Positions 29,851-39,188 of a stretch of 64,000 bases of DNA are shown in pieces. The stretch lies in contig JADCHX010000002.1 in assembly GCA_020248265.1 (NCBI GenBank), positions 310,001 through 374,000 on the forward strand, given 5' to 3'. A model generated the notes under the pieces. That model did no database searches, was not told the DNA's origin, and saw only the letters and a list, made by a program, of their open reading frames with translations. Origin of the DNA: Rhodocyclaceae bacterium (lineage in GTDB: Bacteria; Pseudomonadota; Gammaproteobacteria; Burkholderiales; CAIKXV01). Numbering within the stretch: the stretch's first letter is position 1; the number at the start of each line of letters is the position of its first letter. A program made the translations under genes and the position numbers.

Positions 29851-30933
29851 TCAGCCGTTGCGCTGCTCGAAATCGCGCATGAACGCGACCAGAGCCTCGA
29901 CGCCGGCACGCGGCATTGCGTTATACAGCGACGCCCGCATGCCGCCGACCGAGCGATGCCCCTTGAGCTGCTGCAACCCGGCCGCCTCGGCTTCCTGCAG
30001 GAAGCGGTCGTCCAGCCGTGCATCGCGCAGCGTGAACGGCACGTTCATCAGCGAGCGATCCGCCAGCGCCACCGGGCAGCGGTAGAACTCGGTGATGTCG
30101 AAAAGGTCGTAGACCAGCCTCGCCTTTTCGGCATTGCGGCGTGCGATCTCGTCCAGCCCGCCGAGGTCGCGCAGCCAGTCGAAAACCAGTCCGGCGATGT
30201 AGATCGCCCAGGTCGGCGGCGTGTTGTACATGGATTCGCTCGACGCCTGCACGGCATAGTCGAGCATCGCGGGCGTGGACTTCGGCGCGCGCCCGAGCAG
30301 GTCGTCGCGCACGATCACCACCGTCAGCCCGGCCGGGCCGATGTTCTTCTGTGCGCCCGCGTAGATCACCCCGAAGCGGGACACGTCGACCGGGCCGGAC
30401 AGGATATCGGACGACATGTCGCACACCAGCGGCACCGGACCCGCGTCGGGGACATGGTGGAACTGGACGCCGCCGATGGTCTCGTTGGAGGTGTAGTGCA
30501 GGTAGCTCGCCGCCGGATCGCACGCCCAGGCCTCGCGCGGCGGGATGCAGCTGAACTTCGACGCGGCGCCGGTCGCCACCACGTTGACCGGACCGGACTT
30601 GAGCGCCTCGTCGATCGCCTTCTTCGACCACTGGCCGGTATTCAGGTAATCGACGCCCGCGCCTGCCCGCCGCAGGTTCATCGGCACCATCGCGAACTGC
30701 AGCGTCGCGCCGCCCTGCAGGAAGAGGACCCGGTAGCCCGACGGGATGCCCATCAGCGAACGCAGCCCCGCCTCGGCGCGCGCGGCGATTTCGATGAACT
30801 CGTCGCTGCGATGGCTCATCTCCATCACCGACAGGCCGCGCCCGCCCCAGCTCAGCATCTCGGAGGCCGCGCGCTCGAGCACCGACTCCGGCATCACCCC
30901 GGGACCGGCGCTGAAGTTCAGCACGCGCTTCAT
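29851..30933 (-). CDS. serC: Phosphoserine aminotransferase
   Basis: SerC is a PLP enzyme that makes 3-phosphoserine for serine synthesis and also acts in pyridoxal phosphate synthesis. The 360-residue protein begins with the family motif [15 protein letters not shown]. It contains the [14 protein letters not shown] loop and the PLP-lysine motif [16 protein letters not shown], and ends with a [19 protein letters not shown] segment that binds phosphate. It overlaps the gyrA stop by four bases. The gyrA-serC-pheA run is conserved in betaproteobacteria. Confidence 0.96.
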   Translation of the reverse strand: MKRVLNFSAGPGVMPESVLERAASEMLSWGGRGLSVMEMSHRSDEFIEIAARAEAGLRSLMGIPSGYRVLFLQGGATLQFAMVPMNLRRAGAGVDYLNTGQWSKKAIDEALKSGPVNVVATGAASKFSCIPPREAWACDPAASYLHYTSNETIGGVQFHHVPDAGPVPLVCDMSSDILSGPVDVSRFGVIYAGAQKNIGPAGLTVVIVRDDLLGRAPKSTPAMLDYAVQASSESMYNTPPTWAIYIAGLVFDWLRDLGGLDEIARRNAEKARLVYDLFDITEFYRCPVALADRSLMNVPFTLRDARLDDRFLQEAEAAGLQQLKGHRSVGGMRASLYNAMPRAGVEALVAFMRDFEQRNG

Positions 30934-33560
30934 GCGGCGGGCGCGTCGCCACCGGAATCGAGGCCGGCGCCACCCTCCGGGCCGACGTCGGCATTGCCCG
31001 CGTCCTCGTCGGAATCGACCACCGTTTCGAGCCCGGCGAGGCGCTCGCCGCTGTCCAGCGCGATGAGCGTCACCCCCTGCGTCGACCGGCCCATCTCACG
31101 CACTTCGGAGACCCGCGTGCGGATCAGCACGCCGCCGGTCGTGATCAGGATGATCTGGTCGGCGGGCGCCACCAGCCGCGCGGCCACCACCTTGCCATTG
31201 CGATCGCTCGGCTGGATGGAGATCATGCCCTGCGTGCCACGGCCGTGACGCGTGTATTCGATCACCGGCGTGCGCTTGCCGAAGCCGTTCTCGGTGGCGA
31301 TCAGCACCGATTGTCCGTTCGCCTCGTCGGCCACCAGCAGGGAGATCACGCGCTGGCCCTCGGGCAGTCGCATGCCGCGCACGCCGCGCGCCGTGCGTCC
31401 CATCGGCCGCACGTCGCGCTCGTCGAAGCGCACCGCCTTCGCGCCTTCGGAGAACAGCATCACGTCCTGCGTGCCGGAGGTGAGCGCGACACCCACCAGG
31501 TAGTCTTCCGGATCGAGGTCGATCGCGATGATCCCCGACGCACGTGGCCGCGAGAACTCCGACAGCGGCGTCTTCTTCACGGTGCCGTCGGCGGTCGCCA
31601 TGATCACGAAGCGATGGTCGTCGAACGCCTTCACCGCGAGGATCGCGTTGATCTTCTCGCCCTCGGCCAGCGGCAGCAGGTTGACGATCGGCTTGCCACG
31701 GCTCTGGCGGCCGCCCTGCGGGACGTTGTAGACCTTGATCCAGTACACCCGGCCGCGGCTGGAGAAGCAGAGGATGTAGTCGTGGGTGTGTGCGACGAAC
31801 ATCTTCTCGATGAAATCGTCGTCCTTGGTACCGGTGGCCTGCCGGCCGCGGCCACCGCGCCGTTGCGCCTGGTAGTCGCCCACCGGCTGCGCCTTCATGT
31901 AGCCGCCGTGCGACAGGGTGACCACGACGTCTTCCGGCGTGATCAGATCTTCCATGTTCACGTCTTCGGCGTTCTGCACGATCTCGCTGCGCCGGTCGTC
32001 GCCGAACTGGTCGCGGATCGCGGTCAGCTCGTCGGAGATGATGCGGGTGACACGCTCCGGCCGCGCAAGGATGTCGAGCAGGTCGGCGATGCGTGCCATG
32101 ACCTCGTGGTATTCGCCGGTTATCTTGTCCTGCTCGAGTGCGGTCAGGCGCTGCAGACGCATGTCGAGGATGGCCTGGGCCTGCACCTCGGAGAGCCGGT
32201 AGCCCTGGGCCTGCAGGCCCAACGCGGCATCCAGTCCGTCCGGACGCGAGATCGCGGTGCCGCCACCGGCGCCCTGCATCGCGCGGTTCAGCATTTCTTC
32301 CACGATGGGGGAGCGCCACGCGCGAGCCATCAGCGCGGACCGGGCTTCGGCCGGGGACGCAGCCGCCTTGATCAGCGCGATCACCTCGTCGATGTTCGAC
32401 ATCGCGACCGCCAGGCCCTCGAGCACATGGCCTCGCTCGCGCGCACGCTTCAGGTCGTAGACGGTGCGCCGCACCACGACCTCGCGCCGATGGCGCAGGA
32501 ATGCGTCGAGCATCTGCCGGATGTTCAGCAGGCGCGGCTGACCGTCCATCAGCGCGACCATGTTGACGCCGAAGCTGTCCTGCAGCTGGGTCTCTTTGTA
32601 CAGGTGGTTGAGCACCACCTCGGGAACCTCGCCACGCTTGAGTTCGATCACCGCGCGCATGCCCGACTTGTCGGACTCGTCGCGGATCTCGGAGATACCC
32701 TCGAGGCGCTTCTCGCGCACCAGTTCGCCCACGCGCACCAGGAGGTGCGCCTTGTTGACCTGGTAGGGCAGTTCGTCGATGACGATCGCCTGCCGCTGGC
32801 CGCGGTCGATATCCTCGAAGTGGGTGCGACCGCGGATCACCACACGGCCACGGCCGGTGCGGTAGGCGTCGCGGATGCCCGACACGCCGTACAGGATGCC
32901 CCCCGTCGGGAAGTCGGGCGCGGGCAGGTGCTCCATCAGCCCGTCTACATCGATCTCGGGGTTCTCGAGCAGGGCGAGACAGGCCGCGACGACCTCGCGC
33001 AGGTTGTGCGGTGGAATGTTGGTGGCCATGCCCACCGCGATGCCCGAGGACCCGTTCACCAGGAGGTTGGGCACCTTCGCCGGCAGGATCAGCGGTTCGC
33101 GCTCGGAACCATCGTAGTTCGGCCCGAAATCGACGGTCTCCTTGTCGATGTCGGCCAGCAGTTCGTGGGCGATCCGGGACATGCGGATCTCGGTGTAGCG
33201 CATCGCCGCCGCGTTGTCGCCGTCCACCGACCCGAAATTGCCCTGGCCGTCGACCAGCGGATAGCGCAGCGAGAACGGCTGGGCCATGCGCACGATCGTG
33301 TCGTAGACCGCGGAATCGCCGTGCGGGTGGTACTTGCCGATCACGTCACCGACGATGCGGGCAGACTTCTTGTATGCCCGGTTCCAGTCGTTCGACAGTT
33401 CGTGCATCGCATAGAGCACCCGCCGATGCACGGGCTTCAGCCCGTCGCGGACATCCGGAAGCGCCCGCCCCACGATGACGCTCATCGCGTAATCGAGGTA
33501 CGACCGGCGCATCTCCTCTTCGAGGCTGACGGGTACTGTTTCCTTGGCGAATTGATCCAT
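30930..33560 (-). CDS. gyrA: DNA gyrase subunit A
   Basis: GyrA is the breakage-reunion subunit of DNA gyrase that introduces negative supercoils. The 876-residue length equals the family norm. The catalytic tyrosine is in [11 protein letters not shown]. The quinolone-resistance region around [17 protein letters not shown] has the wild-type Ser-x3-Asp pattern (SAVYD), as in sensitive enzymes. The GyrA-box QRRGGRG that wraps DNA begins the C-terminal beta-pinwheel domain, followed by repeated blades such as [13 protein letters not shown]. The C-terminal tail is acidic. A TAGAAT that could be a -10 element lies about 40 bases upstream on the minus strand. Confidence 0.97.
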   Translation of the reverse strand: MDQFAKETVPVSLEEEMRRSYLDYAMSVIVGRALPDVRDGLKPVHRRVLYAMHELSNDWNRAYKKSARIVGDVIGKYHPHGDSAVYDTIVRMAQPFSLRYPLVDGQGNFGSVDGDNAAAMRYTEIRMSRIAHELLADIDKETVDFGPNYDGSEREPLILPAKVPNLLVNGSSGIAVGMATNIPPHNLREVVAACLALLENPEIDVDGLMEHLPAPDFPTGGILYGVSGIRDAYRTGRGRVVIRGRTHFEDIDRGQRQAIVIDELPYQVNKAHLLVRVGELVREKRLEGISEIRDESDKSGMRAVIELKRGEVPEVVLNHLYKETQLQDSFGVNMVALMDGQPRLLNIRQMLDAFLRHRREVVVRRTVYDLKRARERGHVLEGLAVAMSNIDEVIALIKAAASPAEARSALMARAWRSPIVEEMLNRAMQGAGGGTAISRPDGLDAALGLQAQGYRLSEVQAQAILDMRLQRLTALEQDKITGEYHEVMARIADLLDILARPERVTRIISDELTAIRDQFGDDRRSEIVQNAEDVNMEDLITPEDVVVTLSHGGYMKAQPVGDYQAQRRGGRGRQATGTKDDDFIEKMFVAHTHDYILCFSSRGRVYWIKVYNVPQGGRQSRGKPIVNLLPLAEGEKINAILAVKAFDDHRFVIMATADGTVKKTPLSEFSRPRASGIIAIDLDPEDYLVGVALTSGTQDVMLFSEGAKAVRFDERDVRPMGRTARGVRGMRLPEGQRVISLLVADEANGQSVLIATENGFGKRTPVIEYTRHGRGTQGMISIQPSDRNGKVVAARLVAPADQIILITTGGVLIRTRVSEVREMGRSTQGVTLIALDSGERLAGLETVVDSDEDAGNADVGPEGGAGLDSGGDAPAA

Positions 33561-33708
33561 CTATGGCCGGTCGGTGAGCGTTGATATGAACAAAGCCATG
33601 CATTCTATCATCCGGGCAGACCCCGCCCTTGCCCCCGTGCGCGGCAGACTCGACAGGGGCGTCCGGACACGGACCCGCATTGCTCCCGCGATATTCCGAG
33701 AATACGTG

Positions 33709-33738
33709 TTGCGTTGACGCCACAAATCTCCCTACAAT
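33709..33738 (+). promoter_or_regulatory. Candidate sigma-70 promoter for ompA
   Basis: A -35-like TTGCGT (33709-33714) is followed, after 18 bases, by the -10-like TACAAT (33733-33738). A start near 33745 would give a 5' leader of about 180 bases before the ompA start codon. Long leaders are usual for ompA genes, whose mRNA stability is controlled there. The rest of the 363-base gyrA-ompA spacer shows no gene. Confidence 0.5.
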
Positions 33739-33923
33739 CCGCCAGCTTTCTGGGGTTTATGTGGAAAGCCAGCTATCTTTGGCGCTCAAGGACCCTAAGT
33801 CCGCGTGTTAGACTCAGATCGTTGAACTCAGTTGCCGGATTTGTTGTTGCCGGGTCGCGACGCTTCGGCAGAATCCCTCGCCTTTTCGGAAATACTTCGC
33901 CTCGTAAGAATAAGGAGGAAGTC

Positions 33924-34712
33924 GTGGAGCATAGTGAAGTGATCAAGAATCGAATCCTCAGCGGTCTGAACCTTTCCGCCGCCGCACTGATGATGACCGC
34001 CGGCCTTGCCTCGGCCCAGGTCGACCGAGGCGCCTATCTCATCACCAGCACTGGCGAGGCCGTTCGTGCCGCTGGCTACGGTGTCTGCGTCCGCAGCAGC
34101 AACTGGACGCCTGCACAAGCCACCGAGCAGTGCGATCCCGATCTGCTGCCGCGGAAAGCGCCGCCCGCGCCGCCCGCGCCGGTAGCGAAACCCGTGCCCC
34201 CGCCCGCCCCGGTCGTGAAGCCTGCACCGGAGATGAAGCCCGAGGTGAAGAAGCCGGCCGCACCGCTGCCGTTCTCCGAGCGCGTGGACGTGCCCTTCGA
34301 GTTCGCGAAAGCCGACCTGACCGCCGATGGCCGTACGGCACTCGACGAGCTCTTCAAGGAACTGAAGAAGGGTCCGGTCACGATGAACGTCGTGATCGTC
34401 ACCGGCCACACCGACAAGATCGGCAGCGCTGCTTACAACAAGAAGCTGTCGGAAGCGCGTGCCCAGGTCGTGCGTGACTACCTCGTCAACACGGGCGGTC
34501 TCGACTCGAAACTGATCTTCTGGGAAGGCGTCGGTCCCCGTCAGCCGGTGAACGTCACCAAATTCTGCGATGCGAAGATGAATCGCAAGCAGCTGATCGA
34601 CTGCCTGGCACCGAACCGCCGTACCACGGTTGAAGTGACCGGCACGCGTCCGAAGCCGGCACCGAAGCCTGCCGCCGCCAAGCCGGCCGCGAAGCCTGCT
34701 GCGACGATGTAA
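33924..34712 (+). CDS. ompA: OmpA-family outer membrane protein
   Basis: This is a 262-residue OmpA-type protein. A signal peptide (about 30 residues, ending ASAQVDRG) is followed by a short region with two cysteines. Next comes a Pro/Lys/Ala-rich linker made of repeated PAPVxKP units, and then the C-terminal OmpA peptidoglycan-binding domain with the signature TGHTDKIGSAAYNKKLSEAR. It lacks the N-terminal eight-stranded barrel of E. coli OmpA, as is common in betaproteobacteria. A second Ala/Pro/Lys-rich tail ends the protein. The start is GTG 33924, chosen because a near-perfect ribosome-binding site AAGGAGG sits at 33912-33918; the open frame further upstream is leader. Confidence 0.92.
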   Translation: MEHSEVIKNRILSGLNLSAAALMMTAGLASAQVDRGAYLITSTGEAVRAAGYGVCVRSSNWTPAQATEQCDPDLLPRKAPPAPPAPVAKPVPPPAPVVKPAPEMKPEVKKPAAPLPFSERVDVPFEFAKADLTADGRTALDELFKELKKGPVTMNVVIVTGHTDKIGSAAYNKKLSEARAQVVRDYLVNTGGLDSKLIFWEGVGPRQPVNVTKFCDAKMNRKQLIDCLAPNRRTTVEVTGTRPKPAPKPAAAKPAAKPAATM

Positions 34713-34730
34713 GCAAGTCCGCTCCAACAG

Positions 34731-34760
34731 AAAGCCCTGCACTCCGGTGCAGGGCTTTTT
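34731..34760 (+). terminator. Rho-independent terminator of ompA
   Basis: A perfect 10-bp stem (AGCCCTGCAC with GTGCAGGGCT, 34733-34756) closes on the four-base loop TCCG. It is followed by TTTT and a further T-rich stretch, with AA before the stem. It starts about 20 bases after the ompA stop and matches the classic intrinsic terminator. Confidence 0.93.
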
Positions 34761-34865
34761 GCTTTCTGAGGGGCATGCATCGCTCCGGAGTCGCTGTGAG
34801 GTCCATGTCGGAGACAAAGTCCGACGCAGTGCATCGCGGCCGGGATCAGATAAGCTCCGGCTGCC

Positions 34866-36293
34866 ATGGCCTCGCCGACGACCGACTTTCCTGCGCCCAC
34901 CCGGCCCTGCATGCCGGGTGCCTCCGATGCCGCCGGCATGAGCCGGGAGAGCACTGGCACGACGATGCCCTCGTTCGACCTCGCGATCGACGCGGGCATC
35001 GTCGTGCCGGTGCGTCCTGCGCGCACGGTGCTGCGCGACCACACCGTGCTGGTGCGAGACGGGCAGATCGAAGCTGTGCTGCCGAGCGCTTCCACGTTGG
35101 ACATCGACGTGCACGAGCGCGTGAGCCTGCCCGAGCACCTGCTGATGCCGGGCCTGGTGAACCTGCATACGCATGCCGCGATGGCCCTGATGCGTGGCCT
35201 GTCGGATGACCTGCCGCTGATGCGCTGGCTGCAGGAACACATCTGGCCGGCCGAGGCGAAGTTCGTGTCCGACCCGTTCGTCGAAGCCGGTACCCGCCTC
35301 GCCTGCGCCGAGATGCTGCGAGGCGGCATCACCTGCTTCAACGACATGTACTTTTTCCCCGAGGCAGCGGCACGCGCCGTGCTGCAGGCCGGGATGCGCG
35401 CCAGCCTGGGCATGATCGCAATCGAGTTCCCGACCGCATATGCAGCCGATGCACAGGACTACCTGGCGCGCGGCATCACGACCCGCGATGCGCTGCGCGG
35501 CGAGCCGCTGCTGTCGTTCTGCTTTGCGCCGCATGCGCCCTACACCGTCAGCGACGACACCTTCGCGCGCATCCGCACCTATGCCCAGCAACTCGACACG
35601 CCAGTGCATGTCCACCTGCATGAGACCCGGCAGGAGATTGCAGACAGCCTGGCCGCGTTCGGCGTACGCCCGATCGAGCGGCTGGACCGCCTCGGCCTGA
35701 TCGGTGCCGAGACCATTGCCGTGCATGCCGTACACCTCGACGAGCAGGACATCGAGACGCTGGCCCGCCGCGGCGCGCATGTCGCGCACTGCCCTTCCTC
35801 GAATCTCAAGCTGGCCAGCGGCTTCGCACCGATCGCCCGGCTGGCGGCCGCCGGCGTCAATGTCGGCCTGGGCACCGACAGCGCAGCGAGCAACAACCGG
35901 CTCGACCTGTTCGCCGAACTGCGGCTTGCCTCACTGCTGGGCAAGGCGGTCAGCGGCTCGGCCGAAGCCATTCCTGCGTTTGACGCGATCGAGATGGCCA
36001 CGTTGGGCGGTGCCCGCGCGCTCGGGCTGGACGGCCGGATCGGCTCGCTGGAACCGGGCAAGGCCGCCGATCTCATCGCACTGGACATGTCCGCGATCGA
36101 ACTGCAACCCTGCTACGACCCGGTGTCGCAACTCGCCTACGCAGCCGGTCGCGAACAGGTCACGGATGCCTGGGTTGCCGGCCGGCGCTGCCTGCACGAC
36201 CGCCGGCTCACGACGATCGACACGGCTGCGCTGTCACTGGAAGTAACCGAATGGCGCCACCGCCTGGCCGTGCATGCGGACGGGCGCAGCTGA
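34866..36293 (+). CDS. TRZ/ATZ-family amidohydrolase (MtaD-like 5-methylthioadenosine / S-adenosylhomocysteine deaminase)
   Basis: This is a metal-dependent deaminase of the amidohydrolase superfamily. Zinc ligands are seen as [13 protein letters not shown] (HxH), [11 protein letters not shown], the catalytic HAVHLDEQD and the GTDSAASNN aspartate. The pattern [22 protein letters not shown] is typical of MtaD/SsnA-type enzymes that deaminate methylthioadenosine or SAH. Placed before ubiG, a SAM-dependent methyltransferase gene, SAH clearance is a plausible role, but the substrate cannot be settled from sequence. The shown start gives 475 residues; the first 25-33 residues look unlike the family, so ATG 34938 or 34965 may be the true start. 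Confidence 0.85.
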   Translation: MASPTTDFPAPTRPCMPGASDAAGMSRESTGTTMPSFDLAIDAGIVVPVRPARTVLRDHTVLVRDGQIEAVLPSASTLDIDVHERVSLPEHLLMPGLVNLHTHAAMALMRGLSDDLPLMRWLQEHIWPAEAKFVSDPFVEAGTRLACAEMLRGGITCFNDMYFFPEAAARAVLQAGMRASLGMIAIEFPTAYAADAQDYLARGITTRDALRGEPLLSFCFAPHAPYTVSDDTFARIRTYAQQLDTPVHVHLHETRQEIADSLAAFGVRPIERLDRLGLIGAETIAVHAVHLDEQDIETLARRGAHVAHCPSSNLKLASGFAPIARLAAAGVNVGLGTDSAASNNRLDLFAELRLASLLGKAVSGSAEAIPAFDAIEMATLGGARALGLDGRIGSLEPGKAADLIALDMSAIELQPCYDPVSQLAYAAGREQVTDAWVAGRRCLHDRRLTTIDTAALSLEVTEWRHRLAVHADGRS

Positions 36294-36360
36294 GCCCCGA
36301 CTTCCGATGACCGACTTCGATGCAGCATCCGACACCCTTCACCCCGCCCGAGGCAGACTG

Positions 36361-37065
36361 ATGACCACCCTCAATTCCGATCCGGCAGAACTGGCCAAGT
36401 TCAATGAACTGGCCCATCGCTGGTGGGATCCGACCAGCGAGTTCAAGCCGCTGCACGACATCAACCCGCTGCGCCTGGACCATATCGACCGGATCGCCGG
36501 GCTGGCGGGCAAGCAGGTGCTGGACGTAGGCTGCGGTGGTGGCATCCTGTCTGAATCCATGGCTGCGCGCGGCGCGCAGGTGACCGGCATCGACCTGGGC
36601 GAGAAGCCACTCGGCGTCGCGAAGCTGCATCTGCTGGAGAGCGGCCTGACCGTCGACTACCGCGCCATTGCCGCCGAGGCCCTGGCCGAGGCGCAGCCGG
36701 CGAGCTTCGATGTCGTGGCCTGCATGGAGATGCTGGAACACGTACCCGACCCGGCGCGCACCGTCGCGGCCTGCGCGACGCTCGCGAAACCCGGTGCCCA
36801 CCTGTTCTTCTCGACGCTCAACCGCAATCCCAAGTCGTTCCTGTTCGCCATCATCGGCGCGGAGTACGTGCTCAAGCTGCTGCCCAGGGGCACGCACGAC
36901 TATGCGAAGTTCATCACCCCGTCCGAACTTGCACGCATGTGCCGCCAGTGCGGCCTCGAGCCGGCCGGCGTGACCGGCATGACGTACAACCCGTTCACCA
37001 AGGTGTACCGCCTGGGCAGCGACGCAACGGTGAACTACATCATCCACGCGCGGAAGCCGTCTTGA
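36361..37065 (+). CDS. ubiG: Ubiquinone biosynthesis O-methyltransferase
   Basis: UbiG carries out both O-methylations in ubiquinone synthesis using SAM. The 234-residue protein has the family opening [28 protein letters not shown], motif [14 protein letters not shown], and the membrane-associated [12 protein letters not shown] loop. I chose the ATG at 36361, which has GAGG seven bases upstream. The ATG at 36307 in the same frame would add 18 residues absent from the family. The gph gene follows closely, a common ubiG-gph pair. Confidence 0.94.
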   Translation: MTTLNSDPAELAKFNELAHRWWDPTSEFKPLHDINPLRLDHIDRIAGLAGKQVLDVGCGGGILSESMAARGAQVTGIDLGEKPLGVAKLHLLESGLTVDYRAIAAEALAEAQPASFDVVACMEMLEHVPDPARTVAACATLAKPGAHLFFSTLNRNPKSFLFAIIGAEYVLKLLPRGTHDYAKFITPSELARMCRQCGLEPAGVTGMTYNPFTKVYRLGSDATVNYIIHARKPS

Positions 37066-37076
37066 GCGCGCCACCG

Positions 37077-37748
37077 ATGCGGACGACACAGACGGTCGAC
37101 TGTGTACTCTTCGACCTCGACGGCACGCTCGCCGATACCGCCCCCGATCTGGCGTATGCACTGAACCTGCTGCGTGCCGAGCGCGGCCTGGATCCGGTAC
37201 CACTCGCCACACTGCGCGCCCATGTCTCGCACGGCGCCCGTGGCATGCTCGAGGCCGGCCTCGGTCTTCTGCCGGACGCCCCGGAATTCATCGCCCTGCG
37301 CGACCGCTTCCTGCAACTGTACGAAGACAACCTCGTGCGCGACTCCCGCCTGTTCGACGGCATGGCCGCACTGCTCGACGACCTCGAAACGCGCGGGCTG
37401 TCGTGGGGCATCGTCACCAACAAGGCCGAACGCTTCGCGGTGCCGCTGGTCGCCGGCCTCGGCCTCTCGACGCGTACCGGCTGCCTGGTCGGCGGCGACA
37501 CGACGGGCAAGGCCAAGCCGCACCCCGACCCGCTGCTCGAAGGAGCCCGGCGGATCGGCGTCGATCCGTCCCGCTGCCTCTATGTCGGCGACGATCGGCG
37601 CGACGTGGAAGCCGGCATCGCCGCAGGGATGACGCCGGTGATCGCGCTGTACGGCTACCTGCACGGCGCCGACCCGCACGACTGGGGGGCGCCATGGATG
37701 ATCGAGGAGCCGCTCGACCTGCTCGTTGGACTGCCGCCCGTCAGGTAG
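37077..37748 (+). CDS. gph: Phosphoglycolate phosphatase (HAD family)
   Basis: Gph removes phosphate from 2-phosphoglycolate formed, for example, in DNA repair. The 223-residue HAD hydrolase has the catalytic motif I DLDGTLADT, motif II SWGIVTNKAE, and motifs III/IV in KPHPDPLLEGARR and YVGDDRRDVEAG. A helical cap domain sits between I and II. I used the ATG at 37077. A TTG at 37062 that overlaps the ubiG stop (TTGA) is an alternative. It is the last protein gene before ssrA. Confidence 0.9.
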   Translation: MRTTQTVDCVLFDLDGTLADTAPDLAYALNLLRAERGLDPVPLATLRAHVSHGARGMLEAGLGLLPDAPEFIALRDRFLQLYEDNLVRDSRLFDGMAALLDDLETRGLSWGIVTNKAERFAVPLVAGLGLSTRTGCLVGGDTTGKAKPHPDPLLEGARRIGVDPSRCLYVGDDRRDVEAGIAAGMTPVIALYGYLHGADPHDWGAPWMIEEPLDLLVGLPPVR

Positions 37749-37806
37749 GCGCCCGCTCAACGCGATGCCCTTGAAAGCCGGGATTGCGCTACCATGTACC
37801 TCTCAT

Positions 37807-38171
37807 GGGGGCGTCCCGGTTTCGACGCGGGTTACAAAGCAGATCAGTGCATGCCGAGGGCCAGAATACCTCGTAAATCCAGTCTGGAAACGCTACAAAC
37901 GCCAACGACGAGCGTTACGCTCTAGCCGCTTAATCCGGCTGGACTTCGCACCGGTCAGGTCCCGGGCCGGGAGGGGCAACCCTCAGCGAAGCCATTCAGG
38001 GACCTCGTGTCGAGTGGGGCTACGACGCCCGGCATTAAAGTCGCAGTAGATCGCCCGAGATGAGCCCGTCGGCCGGCGCATCAACGGTTAAATCCAAAGG
38101 GTCAGACTAAGCATGTAGACCTGGCTGTAGAGGGCTTGCGGACGCGGGTTCAATTCCCGCCGCCTCCACCA
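37807..38171 (+). ncRNA. ssrA: Transfer-messenger RNA (tmRNA)
   Basis: This 365-base RNA rescues stalled ribosomes. The 5' end GGGGGCG pairs with the 3' end CGCCTCC followed by ACCA (encoded CCA at 38169-38171), forming the tRNA-like acceptor. The 3' T-arm GGTTCAATTCC is present. The tag frame begins at GCC 37901 and ends at TAA 37931-37933. It encodes the proteolysis tag ANDERYALAA, close to the E. coli tag ANDENYALAA. The last bases of the gene are duplicated 3.26 kb downstream, marking it as an integration site. A TTGAAA at 37771 may be the -35 element; the -10 is unclear. Confidence 0.97.
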
Positions 38172-38248
38172 CTCACAAGGGCTCGGATAGTCTCCGGGCC
38201 CTTTCTTTTGGCGTTTCCCCGGGGAAGCGCGTCGATGTGCTGCGGGTG
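38163..38248. repeat. Direct repeat copy 1: ssrA 3' end plus downstream flank (attL-like)
   Basis: The first 28 bases (38163-38190) are identical to 41426-41453. The next roughly 60 bases are similar to 41454-41513, with scattered mismatches and two small gaps. The copy includes the last nine bases of tmRNA and its terminator. Duplicated tRNA or tmRNA 3' ends are the usual mark left by site-specific integration of islands, so this is read as one att site. Confidence 0.85.
38177..38209 (+). terminator. Rho-independent terminator of ssrA
   Basis: An 8-bp stem GGGCTCGG (38179-38186) with CCGGGCCC (38194-38201), including one G-T wobble, closes on a seven-base loop. It is followed by TTTCTTTT, and two flanking A-T pairs extend it. 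It lies six bases after the encoded CCA end of tmRNA. Confidence 0.88.
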
Positions 38249-38433
38249 ACTGCCGGCCGAAGTAACCGAAATCGACCGCTTTTCGCCCCGGCCCCGTCTC
38301 TGTTCTCTGTTTGGCCTGCGGGTAGGCGCAGCGGGTGGTCATTCAAATTCAACCACTTACGCGCGCTGGTTCGTTGTCAACCAAGGCGACCAAGCACGCT
38401 TTGGACTCTTTAGACGCTAGCGCAAGTGCCCAT

Positions 38434-38474
38434 CTTGCTTTATCATGAAATGTCAAGAAAAATCATGATGAGGG
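38434..38474 (+). promoter_or_regulatory. Candidate promoter and operator of the toxin-antitoxin pair
   Basis: Two copies of the palindrome TCATGA occur at 38444-38449 and 38463-38468, 19 bases apart, about two turns of DNA, just before the antitoxin start. Between and around them lie a -35-like TTGCTT and an AT-rich AAAAAT. A ribosome-binding site GAGGG ends at 38474. Repeated short palindromes over the promoter are typical binding sites for autoregulating antitoxins; that role is inferred. Confidence 0.45.
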
Positions 38475-38478
38475 TGCC

Positions 38479-38709
38479 ATGAGCACTGCCGCACGCGAAA
38501 AGTTTTCGTCACAAGCCGCGCCCGATGTCCTCGCGGCATTGCGCCACATCGCAGAAAGCCAGGGGCGCCAGTTCCAGGCCGTGCTCGATGATGCCCTGCG
38601 CGACTACATCGACCGGCAACAGAAAGAGCGTCCCCGTCGCCATGTGATGACCGCGTTCGCCTCCAGTCTGCAAGAGTTCGACAGCCTCTACCGCGACCTG
38701 GCCAAGTAA
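38479..38709 (+). CDS. Small antitoxin-like protein upstream of Doc toxin
   Basis: This 76-residue protein has an N-terminal part (FSSQAAPDVLAALRHIAESQGRQ and a following helix VLDDALRDYIDRQQ) that looks like a ribbon-helix-helix or related DNA-binding antitoxin. Its C-terminal tail (SLQEFDSLYRDLAK) could wrap the toxin. It is not a clear Phd-fold protein, the classic partner of Doc. It ends three bases before the Doc-type toxin, the usual order and spacing of type II toxin-antitoxin operons. The assignment rests mostly on position and size. It lies inside the element inserted at ssrA. Confidence 0.7.
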   Translation: MSTAAREKFSSQAAPDVLAALRHIAESQGRQFQAVLDDALRDYIDRQQKERPRRHVMTAFASSLQEFDSLYRDLAK

Positions 38710-38712
38710 ATC

Positions 38713-39093
38713 GTGGCAAGCGACTACCTGACCGTCGCCGATGTGCTTGGCATGCACAGCGTGCTGATGCAGCGGTATGGCGGCGCTCCGGGCGTGCGAG
38801 ATCCCGGGGCACTCGAGGCTGCACTATTCCGGCCGCAGACGGGCTACTACGAAGACATCGTGGCTGAGGCTGCCGCATTGATGGAAAGCCTGGCGATCAA
38901 CCATCCGTTCGTGGACGGAAACAAGCGCATCGCCTTCGCCGCGGCCGACGTATTCCTGCGCGTCAACGGCTGGCACTTGAAGCGTGCGCCGACGCAGATC
39001 TACTCCGAGATGATGCAGATGCTCGAGTCCGGCACGTTTGACATTGCCCACCTCGATCCCTGGTTACGGTCTTTCGCCAACCCTGTGGAGTGA
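38713..39093 (+). CDS. doc: Doc-type toxin (Fic/DOC family)
   Basis: This 126-residue protein is a small Fic-domain toxin of the Doc type. Phage P1 Doc phosphorylates elongation factor EF-Tu and halts translation. The active-site loop is HPFVDGNKR (His64, Asp68, Asn70, Lys71, Arg72), fitting the Doc version H-x-F-x-(D/N)-G-N-K-R. ALEAALFRPQ near residue 33 and a helical C terminus also fit. The start is GTG at 38713, three bases after the antitoxin stop. Such pairs commonly stabilise mobile DNA, in keeping with its location between the two ssrA repeats. Confidence 0.9.
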   Translation: MASDYLTVADVLGMHSVLMQRYGGAPGVRDPGALEAALFRPQTGYYEDIVAEAAALMESLAINHPFVDGNKRIAFAAADVFLRVNGWHLKRAPTQIYSEMMQMLESGTFDIAHLDPWLRSFANPVE

Positions 39094-39160
39094 TGCCCCG
39101 GCGGCCACCCAAATTCCCCCACCTGTGGCCACCTCTTTCCTAAATTTCCAGTTCTTGTTG

Positions 39161-39182
39161 GTAAGCGTCCGATCAGCGCCGT
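39161..39182 (+). repeat. IS66 terminal inverted repeat, left end
   Basis: It starts GTAAGCGTCCGATCAGCG and matches the complement of the right end at 41379-41400 except for about three positions over 22 bases. Confidence 0.85.
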
Positions 39183-39188
39183 ATTGAC

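Noticed and set aside
32270-33400. Interruption or unusual residues in gyrA
   Set aside because: The frame is complete, of normal length and with the usual active-site and wild-type resistance-region residues.
31245-33584. 779-codon plus-strand frame
   Set aside because: Antisense to gyrA; a composition-driven open frame.
33714-33738. TTGACG at 33714 with TACAAT at 33733 as a promoter
   Set aside because: The spacing is only 13 bases. The overlapping TTGCGT at 33709 gives 18 and is preferred.
38088-38342. Minus-strand frame reading RRRELNPRPQALYSQ
   Set aside because: It is antisense to the 3' end of tmRNA. The ELNPRP-type peptide is a well-known false protein produced by tRNA-like T-arms.
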